The position numbers were made by a program, and so were the translations under genes. Of a stretch of 6,899 bases of DNA, positions 1-5,891 are shown in pieces (the stretch's first letter is position 1; every line of letters begins with the position of its first letter). Below the pieces are notes generated by a model that was not told the origin of the DNA, did no database searches, and saw nothing but the letters and a program-made list of their open reading frames with translations. The stretch is from Elusimicrobia bacterium RBG_16_66_12 (GTDB lineage: Bacteria > Elusimicrobiota > Elusimicrobia > UBA1565 > UBA9628): positions 1 to 6,899 of the forward strand of contig MGUL01000179.1 of assembly GCA_001800005.1 (NCBI GenBank). Reading direction: 5' to 3'.

Positions 1-1
1 G

Positions 2-847
2 GCCGAGGTCATCCTGATCGATGCAGGCAAGGAGGGGACCTCCCCGCTCGAAGGAGCGGATCATCCGTCGGTCACGACGGTCAAGATGGCCCAGTCGGCC
101 GGTTTTGGAGCGCTGAAGGCTGCCGGTGTTCGGCGAGCGAGGGGGTCCATCGTCATCTTCCTTGAAGACCATGCTGAGGCGCGCCCGGGCTGGCTGCAGG
201 CGGCCTTGGAGGCAGCCAGCGGCCCTTGGGCAGCCATCGGCGCCGAGGTTCACAATGCCAACGCGGGGGTCGGCCTGAGTGATAGCATCGTCGAGATCAT
301 TTACGGGCTCTGGGCTCCGCCCATGCAGCGCGGTGAAGCCACGATCCTGGCGGGCAACAACACGATCTACCGCAAGGGTGTGTTGCAGGCTTATGATGGA
401 CAGCTTGACGAGCTGCTGCTCAGCGACACCGTCCTACAATCGAAGCTCGCCGCGGACGGCCACAGGCTCCTTACCGATCCCAAGGTGTCCATATCCCATC
501 GCAACCCAACCACCCTGCGAAGCGGAGTCACGGCCGAGTTCTATTACCACTGGTGCTTCGGCGCGGTGAGAGCCAGATTCTTTCATTGGACGAGCTGGCA
601 CAGATTCCGCTATCTGATCCTGAGTCCGCTGATACCCTGGATCCGACTGTGGCGGCTTGCGAAGCAGCTCCTTGCTCGCCGGCAGTTGTCGAGCGCCTCC
701 TTCCTTCTGACAATCCTGACTGCCATCGTCCTGCTGCATGCGGCGGTGATCGGGCAGGCGCTGGGCATCGTCCTGGGTCTGGGCGGTGGCCTGGAGCGCT
801 TCACCCGGTTTGAATTGAATGGCCCCCGCCCACTTCAATCCGACTGA
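2..847 (+). CDS. Glycosyltransferase family 2, 5'-truncated by the window edge
   Basis: Reading from base 2 gives 281 open codons to the TGA at 845-847, so the gene starts upstream of the window; the ATG at 86 is internal. The visible start (AEVILIDAGKEG) matches the second strand of a GT-A fold nucleotide-sugar domain, where family 2 usually has a VVDDGS-like motif. The next block, AQSAGFGALKAAGVRRARG followed by FLEDH (bases 158-172), matches the helix and metal-binding DXD region, here as Glu-Asp-His, followed by PGWL. A donor-pocket segment NNTIYRKGVL, then SDTVLQSKLAADG in place of the usual ED-containing helix, then ISHRN complete the catalytic domain. The C-terminus has basic amphipathic stretches and one strong hydrophobic helix (about bases 698-790), suggesting membrane attachment. 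Inferred role: adding a sugar to a lipid-linked repeat unit on the cytoplasmic face. Donor and acceptor cannot be read from the sequence. Confidence 0.88.
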   Translation, partial: AEVILIDAGKEGTSPLEGADHPSVTTVKMAQSAGFGALKAAGVRRARGSIVIFLEDHAEARPGWLQAALEAASGPWAAIGAEVHNANAGVGLSDSIVEIIYGLWAPPMQRGEATILAGNNTIYRKGVLQAYDGQLDELLLSDTVLQSKLAADGHRLLTDPKVSISHRNPTTLRSGVTAEFYYHWCFGAVRARFFHWTSWHRFRYLILSPLIPWIRLWRLAKQLLARRQLSSASFLLTILTAIVLLHAAVIGQALGIVLGLGGGLERFTRFELNGPRPLQSD

Positions 848-861
848 CCTCGCCCGGGTGT

Positions 862-1761
862 ATGGCTAGAGTTTCCGTTCTACTGCCGGCTTACAACGCC
901 CAGGCCACTTTGGAGCGCTGCCTGGCTCAGCTTGCAGGCCAGAGCTACAGGGATTGGGAGGCCATTCTGATTGACAGCAGCCCGGGGACCGAGTGTGAGC
1001 AGATCGTGCGCAGCAGCTTTCCTCACATCAGGCTGATTCGATCGGGCCGCCGACTGCTCCCCCATGAGGCACTCAATCTGGGGGTTCAGGTCGCCAAGGG
1101 GGAGCTACTGGCCTTCATCGACCCGGATGCCTACCCGAGGGAGGACTGGCTGGCGCGCCTCGTCGGGGCCCACGATGCCTGGGGAGGGGTGATTATCGGG
1201 GGAGTGGCCTGCTACGGCAGCCGCTGGGTAGACCTCGGCGCACACCTATGCAAGTTCGACAAGTGGCTCCCCTTCAGTGCGGCGCGGTTGCTCGAGGAAG
1301 GACCGACGGTCAACTATCTTCTGCCTCGGGCGCTCTTCGATCTTCACGGCCCATTTGACGCCGGGAGCAGACACGCGGACACGCACCTGTCATGGCGTCT
1401 CCGGGCCGCGGGGATACCTATCCGTCTGGAGCCATCTGCCGTTGTCGAACATCACCACTTGCACAGCTGGGGCAGCTTGCTGGTTGAGCGACTCGCCCGT
1501 GGAGAAGGATTCGGAAGGGCCAGGCTTCAGTGGGAGCCGGTGCCGCGCTCAAGGTTGGCCTGGATCCTGGCCGCCAGCTTGCTGCCCTTGCGGCTGCTCT
1601 CGCAGCTTGGGCGAGTCTGGAAGAACGCCCGCAGCGCCGGCATGTCCTGGACGTTCGTGCTGAGTTTCCCCGTTCTGTGCAGCGGGCTGTACGCCTGGCT
1701 GCTGGGGGAAAGCGTCATCTACCTCCGACACCTCCTTCGGGGGAGGAGTCGGCCGGAGTGA
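862..1761 (+). CDS. Glycosyltransferase family 2, membrane-associated
   Basis: This 299-residue protein starts at ATG 862, 14 bases after the previous gene. The start gives the classic family-2 N-terminus (MARVSVLLPAYN). No good Shine-Dalgarno is visible, so translation may depend on ribosomes finishing the upstream gene. Recognisable parts: the first nucleotide-binding strand at residues 4-12, ILIDSS at 35-40, the HEALNLGVQVAKGE helix at 68-81, the metal-binding Asp-Pro-Asp at 87-89, the catalytic-helix region ADTHLSWRL at 172-180 (Ala-Asp instead of the usual Glu-Asp), and VEHHH at 195-199, which matches the conserved late His of the family. The last 75 residues hold two hydrophobic segments (about 231-246 and 260-285), so the enzyme probably sits on the inner membrane. 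Overall order and C-terminal layout resemble the preceding gene, so the two may be old tandem duplicates. Likely role: extension of the lipid-linked glycan; specificity unknown. Confidence 0.92.
   Translation: MARVSVLLPAYNAQATLERCLAQLAGQSYRDWEAILIDSSPGTECEQIVRSSFPHIRLIRSGRRLLPHEALNLGVQVAKGELLAFIDPDAYPREDWLARLVGAHDAWGGVIIGGVACYGSRWVDLGAHLCKFDKWLPFSAARLLEEGPTVNYLLPRALFDLHGPFDAGSRHADTHLSWRLRAAGIPIRLEPSAVVEHHHLHSWGSLLVERLARGEGFGRARLQWEPVPRSRLAWILAASLLPLRLLSQLGRVWKNARSAGMSWTFVLSFPVLCSGLYAWLLGESVIYLRHLLRGRSRPE
1725..1752 (+). promoter_or_regulatory. Hairpin masking the ribosome binding site of the gene-3 GTG start
   Basis: Bases 1725-1735 (CCGACACCTCC) are the reverse complement of 1742-1752 (GGAGGAGTCGG) at 10 of 11 positions, with a single A-A mismatch and a 6-base loop (TTCGGG). 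The right arm contains GGAGG at 1742-1746, the Shine-Dalgarno for the GTG start at 1758. The hairpin lies wholly inside the end of the upstream glycosyltransferase gene. Ribosomes translating that gene would open the stem just before terminating at 1759-1761, which would couple translation of the two genes. No T-run follows, so it does not look like a Rho-independent terminator. The pairing is visible in the sequence; the regulatory role is inferred. Confidence 0.45.
1742..1748 (+). promoter_or_regulatory. Shine-Dalgarno fixing the GTG start at 1758
   Basis: GGAGGAG lies 9 bases before the GTG at 1758. It is the best ribosome binding site in the window. It supports starting the family-4-like glycosyltransferase at 1758 rather than at in-frame starts further upstream, which would fall deep inside the preceding gene. 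The GTG shares bases with that gene's stop codon in a GTGA arrangement. Confidence 0.7.
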
Positions 1762-2939
1762 GGATTCTGCTGCTGGTTCAGGATCCGCTGGGATCGGGGG
1801 CCAACTTCACGCGAGCGGAGAGCCTGGGCAAGGAGTTCGAGCGGCTAGGGCACGAGGTGTGGCTCGCAGGCCCCCCGGGACGCTCCGACATTACGCCCGG
1901 ACGGGACCGCGCAAGCGGTATTCGCTGGCTGAGCCCACCAGGCTTGGGGCGAAGGCTCTTGCTTCCGGCGGCCTTCAGCCCCTGGATTCTCTTCGGAATA
2001 CTGGGAAGGGTCCGAGCCCTCCATCCGCAGATTGTCCACAGCTTCGGACATCGACCCGCCGCATCGATCCCGGCCCGGTTCCTCCAGAGGCGGCAGCACA
2101 TCAGGCACGTGGCCGATTGGTCCGATTGGTGGGGAGCGGGGGGCATCGCAGCCGAGCGGTCATGGCTTGGCCGGAGAACGGTGGGCGCCCTGGACGAGGT
2201 CCTCGAACGGTGGAGCCGCGTGACGGCCGACGGGCTTTCCGTCGCGACCCGCCATCTGGCGGCGATGGCGAGGAGTTGGGGAATCGGCGATGAGCGGATC
2301 CTGCTGCTCCCCGGCGGGGCGAGAATCGACGAGATACACCCCCTCCCGCAAGAAGCCGCACGGCGGAAGCACGGCTTGGATCTGGGAGATCGCATTCTGG
2401 TGCATGCGGGACAATCCGCCTTCGATCTGCCCTTCACGATGGACTGCTTTGCCGAGGTTGCCAGGCAGGAGCCGCGTGCCAAACTCATGGTCATTGGAGA
2501 CAACCGAGGGCTCTCCCTGCTTGCAGGCAGACAGCGGGGGGTCCAAGATCGCGTGATTCCTTTCCGACACGTCCCTTACAGCCACCTCGGGGAGTTGCTG
2601 GCCTGCGGCGACGTGATGCTGGTCCCCTTCGCCAATCTGGGACTGAATCTTGGTCGATTCCCCAACCGCCTGGGAGACTACTTCGCCGCGGGCCGACCGG
2701 TGGTCACGAACACTACCGGCGACCTGGGCCGTCTGTTCGAAGAGAACGCGATCGGCCTGGCGGCTGAGGCAACCCCACAAGCAACCGCACAGGCCGTCCT
2801 GCGGGTGCTTTCGGACCCCGCGCTTGCGGCGGACCTGGGCGGGCGCGGTCGTCGGTTTGCCGAGCAACGAATGGCCTGGCCGATTGTTGCGGGCGAGGTC
2901 CTGGCATTCTACGATCGTCTCCCGCGCGGAGTAGAATAG
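1758..2939 (+). CDS. GT-B glycosyltransferase, family-4-like, with a variant EX7E motif
   Basis: I place the start at GTG 1758, giving 393 residues. The same frame stays open back to 1530, but that part overlaps the previous gene and is not family-like, whereas 1758 has a strong ribosome binding site and begins MRILLLVQDPLGSGANFTRA, a normal GT-B N-terminal strand and loop. The N-terminal acceptor domain contains HEVWLAGPP and IVHSFGHRPAA. The C-terminal donor domain contains ILLLPGGARID, ILVHAGQSAFDLPFTM, KLMVIGDN, the helix HLGELLACGDVMLVPF and FPNRLGDYFAAGRPVV (301-316). In most family-4 enzymes this last block carries two Glu residues eight apart. Here the second is Asp307 and the first position is Gly299. 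No signal peptide or membrane helix is evident, so it should be cytosolic or peripheral. It probably uses a nucleotide sugar to extend the lipid-linked oligosaccharide; sugar and linkage are unknown. Confidence 0.88.
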   Translation: MRILLLVQDPLGSGANFTRAESLGKEFERLGHEVWLAGPPGRSDITPGRDRASGIRWLSPPGLGRRLLLPAAFSPWILFGILGRVRALHPQIVHSFGHRPAASIPARFLQRRQHIRHVADWSDWWGAGGIAAERSWLGRRTVGALDEVLERWSRVTADGLSVATRHLAAMARSWGIGDERILLLPGGARIDEIHPLPQEAARRKHGLDLGDRILVHAGQSAFDLPFTMDCFAEVARQEPRAKLMVIGDNRGLSLLAGRQRGVQDRVIPFRHVPYSHLGELLACGDVMLVPFANLGLNLGRFPNRLGDYFAAGRPVVTNTTGDLGRLFEENAIGLAAEATPQATAQAVLRVLSDPALAADLGGRGRRFAEQRMAWPIVAGEVLAFYDRLPRGVE

Positions 2940-2991
2940 GCCCAGTGAGCCATCCTGGCGGACTAGGTTCCGGAGCCTCGGGGGGCGCCTT

Positions 2992-4407
2992 GTGAGCCGT
3001 CGCATCGCACCGCTTTCCATCATCCTGTTCTTCGCTGACCTAGGCCTGGTTCCCGTTGGGTTGTTCCTGGCCACCTGGCTGCGCATGACCCTTCCTTTCG
3101 GCCAAGCCCTCGCCGATCCGGATGCCAAAGTGCCGCTGGTTGTTTACGGCCTGAGCGTCCTTTGCTGGGGAGTCGGCCTGGCAGTCAGCGGCGCGTATCA
3201 TCCCCAGCGGTCGCTGCGCTGGTTCAACGAGGGTTGGCGGGTCCTCTCGGGAGCGCTGCTGGCTACAGCCCTGATGGCCGGGTTCCTCTTCCTGACCTAC
3301 CGCCAACTATCGCGGCTGCAGTTCGTCTACTTCTTCGCCATAGCCACGGGCATGCTGCTCACGTATCGGGCAGCCTTGCGGGCCTATTACCGGGCCAGGG
3401 GGAGGGTGCGCCCCGGCGGATGGAATAGAGTGCTGATTGTCGGTGCGGGGGAACTTGGGGCGCGGGTGGGGAGACTGCTGATGGATCACAGCCGCTGGGG
3501 TTTCGGCCCCCTCGGCTATCTGGATGACAATCCTGCCAAGCAGGGCCAGCGCATTGAGGGGATGCCGGTCCTTGGCACGACCGACCAGCTTCGGGAGGTC
3601 GTTGAGCGAGCTGGGGCGGACGAGGTCTGGATCGCGCTACCGGCTCGAGCGTATGAGCGGCTGGAGAAGGTCGTGGCGGCCCTGGAGCGCCACCCCGTGC
3701 GGATCAAGGTCGTGCCCGACTACTTCTCGTTGGCGTTGGTGAGAGCAGAAGCGGAGATTCTCGGAGGCATACCGATCATCGGGTTGCGCGATCCGCTGGT
3801 TGAGGGCTTTCCACGGCTGGTCAAGCGCATCTTTGACTTGGTGGTCACCCTGCTTCTGCTGATCCCCGCCGCACCGCTCATGGGTTTGATCGCCCTCTTG
3901 ATCCGTCTGGACTCCGGGGCACCCAGCGTGCTGCGCCAGCAGCGAGTTGGCGAAAACGGGCGCCTCTTTCCGATGCGTAAATTCAGGACCATGCTCAAGG
4001 ATGCCGAGGGGGGCGGCGCGGACTTGACGGCGGTGGACCAGGCCGGGGAGGTCATTCACAAACGGAAGGATGATCCCAGGGTCACCAGGATTGGGCGGCT
4101 CCTCCGTCGCTACAGCCTGGACGAACTGCCCCAGCTGATCAATGTGCTTAAGGGCGACATGAGTCTGGTGGGCCCGCGGCCAGAGATGCCATGGCTGGTT
4201 GACCGTTACGAGGCCTGGCAGCGCAAGCGCTTTGCCGTGCCCCAAGGCCTCACCGGGTGGTGGCAAATCAATGGACGCAGCGACAAGCCCATGCACCTGA
4301 ATACACAGGATGATCTGTTCTACGTCTACAACTACTCACTGCTGCTGGACCTCTGGATCCTCCTGAGGACACCCTTCGCCGTGTTACGCGGCAAGGGGGC
4401 GTTCTAG
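2992..4407 (+). CDS. Polyprenyl-phosphate glycosyl-1-phosphate transferase (WbaP/WcaJ type), initiating enzyme
   Basis: This 471-residue protein has the three-part layout and length usual for exopolysaccharide polyprenyl glycosylphosphotransferases. Residues 1-135 hold about four membrane helices. Residues 144-265 form a cytosolic Rossmann-like domain with GAGELG at 151-156. From KRIFD at 278-282 onward comes the bacterial sugar transferase domain: one hydrophobic re-entrant helix, then QQRVGENGRLFPMRKFRTM, then SLDELPQLINVLKGDMSLVG with the catalytic Asp377-Glu378 pair, then GPRPE and GLTGWWQINGRS. It moves a sugar-1-phosphate from a UDP-sugar to undecaprenyl phosphate, the first committed step of repeat-unit assembly. 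The GTG at 2992 is the first possible start after an in-frame stop at 2932-2934, so it is well fixed; a G-rich run at 2980-2986 may act as ribosome binding site. The sugar (glucose, galactose or other) cannot be told from these motifs. Confidence 0.95.
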   Translation: MSRRIAPLSIILFFADLGLVPVGLFLATWLRMTLPFGQALADPDAKVPLVVYGLSVLCWGVGLAVSGAYHPQRSLRWFNEGWRVLSGALLATALMAGFLFLTYRQLSRLQFVYFFAIATGMLLTYRAALRAYYRARGRVRPGGWNRVLIVGAGELGARVGRLLMDHSRWGFGPLGYLDDNPAKQGQRIEGMPVLGTTDQLREVVERAGADEVWIALPARAYERLEKVVAALERHPVRIKVVPDYFSLALVRAEAEILGGIPIIGLRDPLVEGFPRLVKRIFDLVVTLLLLIPAAPLMGLIALLIRLDSGAPSVLRQQRVGENGRLFPMRKFRTMLKDAEGGGADLTAVDQAGEVIHKRKDDPRVTRIGRLLRRYSLDELPQLINVLKGDMSLVGPRPEMPWLVDRYEAWQRKRFAVPQGLTGWWQINGRSDKPMHLNTQDDLFYVYNYSLLLDLWILLRTPFAVLRGKGAF

Positions 4408-4409
4408 GC

Positions 4410-4475
4410 ATGGATACCGCTGCCGATTCGCTTCGAACTGGACCGGTTCGGCGGTGCCAAGGGGAAGAGCCGTGA
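4410..4475 (+). CDS. Possible 21-codon micro-ORF coupled to the polymerase start
   Basis: ATG 4410 opens a reading frame of 21 codons (MDTAADSLRTGPVRRCQGEE and a final Pro) ending at TGA 4473-4475. That stop overlaps the preferred polymerase start GTG 4472 as GTGA, the same junction form seen at 1758-1761. AAGGGGGCG at 4393-4401, inside the end of the sugar-transferase gene, is 8 bases before this ATG and could serve as its ribosome binding site. The peptide has no recognisable motif or hydrophobic segment. If translated, it would more likely deliver ribosomes to the next gene than make a working protein. A chance ORF of this length is also quite possible. Confidence 0.2.
   Translation: MDTAADSLRTGPVRRCQGEEP
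4433..4451 (+). other. Intercistronic hairpin upstream of the polymerase gene
   Basis: TCGAACTG at 4433-4440 can pair with CGGTTCGG at 4444-4451 around the loop GAC, giving eight pairs, two of them G-U. It sits between the sugar-transferase stop and the polymerase ribosome binding site at 4460-4464. There is no T-run, so it is not a standard terminator. It could affect mRNA stability or initiation, or be chance pairing in GC-rich DNA. Confidence 0.2.
4460..4464 (+). promoter_or_regulatory. Shine-Dalgarno deciding the GTG start at 4472
   Basis: The purine-rich run AAGGGGAAGAG (4459-4469) has its anti-16S-like core AGGGG at 4460-4464, seven bases before GTG 4472. The alternative in-frame GTG at 4454 lies upstream of this run and has no comparable site. 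The start at 4472 is therefore preferred, shortening the protein by six residues. Confidence 0.6.
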
Positions 4476-5890
4476 GCGTCGAGTTCGGGGTCTCCACACT
4501 CATCGTAGCTGCAATCGCGGCGGCGCTCACCTTGCTCCTGGGCTGGAAGCGGCCGTTCCTCGCTCTCTCCGCCTTGATTCTGCTGATTCCGTTCCGTGAT
4601 TTCAGCACTCGCTGGATGAACGTGCATTCAGGGCTGAGCGTGCCACTGGTCACGGCCGTCGGCCGCTGGTGGTTTGCGGTGATCGCTGCGCTGTTGGCGC
4701 TCGCCGTGGTGCGCTGGATCGTTGGCCTCTGGCGTGAGCGCAGAAGGCCGCAGCTCAAGTCGGTAGACGCGTTGGTCGCCCTGGTTCTCCTTGTGGGGAC
4801 CATCCACACCCTGGCCTCGCCGCAGTTCAACGCCGCGGTCACATCGTTCCGAGGCTACGTCCAACCGTTGGCGGTGTATTTCCTGGGCCGCGCCATCCGG
4901 CCGGACCGGCGAGAACTCCGCTGGCTGCTCGTGCTCTGGCTCGTCGCCGGCCTGATCATGGGGGTATTCGCCCTCAGGCAAGCGACGACTTGGACCGATG
5001 CCGACTATCGGGCAGAGGGCTATATCCGGCAGGACGGAGATCTGGTCGTCCCGCCGGCGTATCTTGCGGGACAGCGCTACCTGAGGCCGGCGTCCACGGT
5101 GAGTGGACCGAATGAGCTCGGCCTGGATATGGTCATCCTGCTGATCATGGCGGCCGTGTGGCTGAGCGCAGAGCGCAAGTCAGTCCTTCCGCTGGCAGCC
5201 TCGGCGCTGGTGTTCACGGGCGCCATGGGGGCCAGCCTATCCCGGAGCGGCTTCTTGAGCCTGGTCGTCGGCCTGGCGACAGTCGTGGTTCTCCATTGGC
5301 GGCGCCTGCGCTCCTGGATTGCTTCAGCAACTTCGCGCGCCAGGCTGGGAATGCTCCTTGGCGGAGGGGCGGGAATCGCAGTTGTCATTCTGGTCCTGGG
5401 GAGATTCGGGATCATTGGCATGGTGACCGACACAATCGTCTCATTGACCGGGGAGTATCACTTCCTGGATTCCATGGATACGATCCGCTATCTGGCTCGG
5501 CAGCCGTGGGGCGTCGGCATGGGACTCGTCGAGCCCAAAGGCGCGCTGCTGCTGATTGAAGCGGGCGGAGGCTCTCACGTGGAAGGCTCCATCTTCCAGA
5601 TCGCCATGGAAATGGGCGTGTGGGGGCTGGCGGCCTGGCTCGCATTCTGGGCTGCCGCATTGGCCCGGATCTACCGCAACTGGCACCGGCTGCAGACCCC
5701 CGAGTTGCGAGTCGTTGCGGGAACCGCATTTGCCGGGTGGCTCGGCAGCCTGATCGCGTTCCTGTTCCTTCCACTGATGCAGAGCATCAGCCTCATGGTC
5801 TGGCTGTGGTTCCTGCTCGGAGCGGGGTATCAGAGCGACCAGTTTGAGGCCGCTTGGCATGGGGCCGAGGCCGCCCGCTCTCCGAGCTGA
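4472..5890 (+). CDS. O-antigen ligase/polymerase (Wzy/WaaL) family membrane protein
   Basis: With the start at GTG 4472 the protein has 472 residues, mostly hydrophobic, with roughly 10-12 membrane helices. The O-antigen ligase family pattern is clear. A first non-membrane loop ends in RPASTVSGPNELGLD (Asn214-Glu215, equivalent to the family's npN.lg). It is followed by two helices and GASLSRSGFLSL (Ser257-Arg258-Ser259), the typical T/S-S-R-S/G-x motif. A second, larger loop (about residues 310-370) contains DTIRYLARQPWGVGMGLVEP and SHVEG with His369, matching the conserved loop His of WaaL-type ligases, then EMGVWGLAAWLAFW. Members either polymerise lipid-linked repeat units or ligate glycan to an acceptor on the outer face of the inner membrane. 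An initiating phosphotransferase next door favours a Wzx/Wzy-type polymerase, but ligase activity cannot be excluded. The frame stays open upstream to GTG 4454, which is less well supported as a start. Confidence 0.88.
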   Translation: MSVEFGVSTLIVAAIAAALTLLLGWKRPFLALSALILLIPFRDFSTRWMNVHSGLSVPLVTAVGRWWFAVIAALLALAVVRWIVGLWRERRRPQLKSVDALVALVLLVGTIHTLASPQFNAAVTSFRGYVQPLAVYFLGRAIRPDRRELRWLLVLWLVAGLIMGVFALRQATTWTDADYRAEGYIRQDGDLVVPPAYLAGQRYLRPASTVSGPNELGLDMVILLIMAAVWLSAERKSVLPLAASALVFTGAMGASLSRSGFLSLVVGLATVVVLHWRRLRSWIASATSRARLGMLLGGGAGIAVVILVLGRFGIIGMVTDTIVSLTGEYHFLDSMDTIRYLARQPWGVGMGLVEPKGALLLIEAGGGSHVEGSIFQIAMEMGVWGLAAWLAFWAAALARIYRNWHRLQTPELRVVAGTAFAGWLGSLIAFLFLPLMQSISLMVWLWFLLGAGYQSDQFEAAWHGAEAARSPS

Positions 5891-5891
5891 C

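Noticed and set aside
814..839. Inverted repeat ATTGAA / TTCAAT near the end of the first gene.
   Set aside because: It has only six A/T-rich pairs around a 14-base loop inside coding sequence, and no T-run; it is probably chance.
1530..1757. Upstream extension of the family-4-like gene (469-residue version).
   Set aside because: It overlaps a well-supported family-2 gene, has no family-like sequence in the extra part, and the GTG at 1758 has a strong ribosome binding site and the proper GT-B N-terminus.
2932..2937. TAGAAT resembling a -10 promoter box before the phosphotransferase gene.
   Set aside because: There is no -35-like hexamer at suitable spacing, and the match overlaps the end of the upstream coding region.
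2967..2980. Near-palindrome GGTTCCGGAGCC in the gap before the phosphotransferase gene.
   Set aside because: It has no loop to form a stable hairpin and no following T-run, so it is neither a terminator nor a clear operator.
2160..3128. Long open frame of 322 codons on the minus strand.
   Set aside because: It is antisense to the family-4-like gene and the next gene's start, shows no domain motif or hydrophobic pattern, and long antisense frames are common in GC-rich DNA.
3637..4296. Minus-strand open frame of 219 codons opposite the phosphotransferase.
   Set aside because: It mirrors the conserved catalytic domain coded on the + strand and has no recognisable motif.
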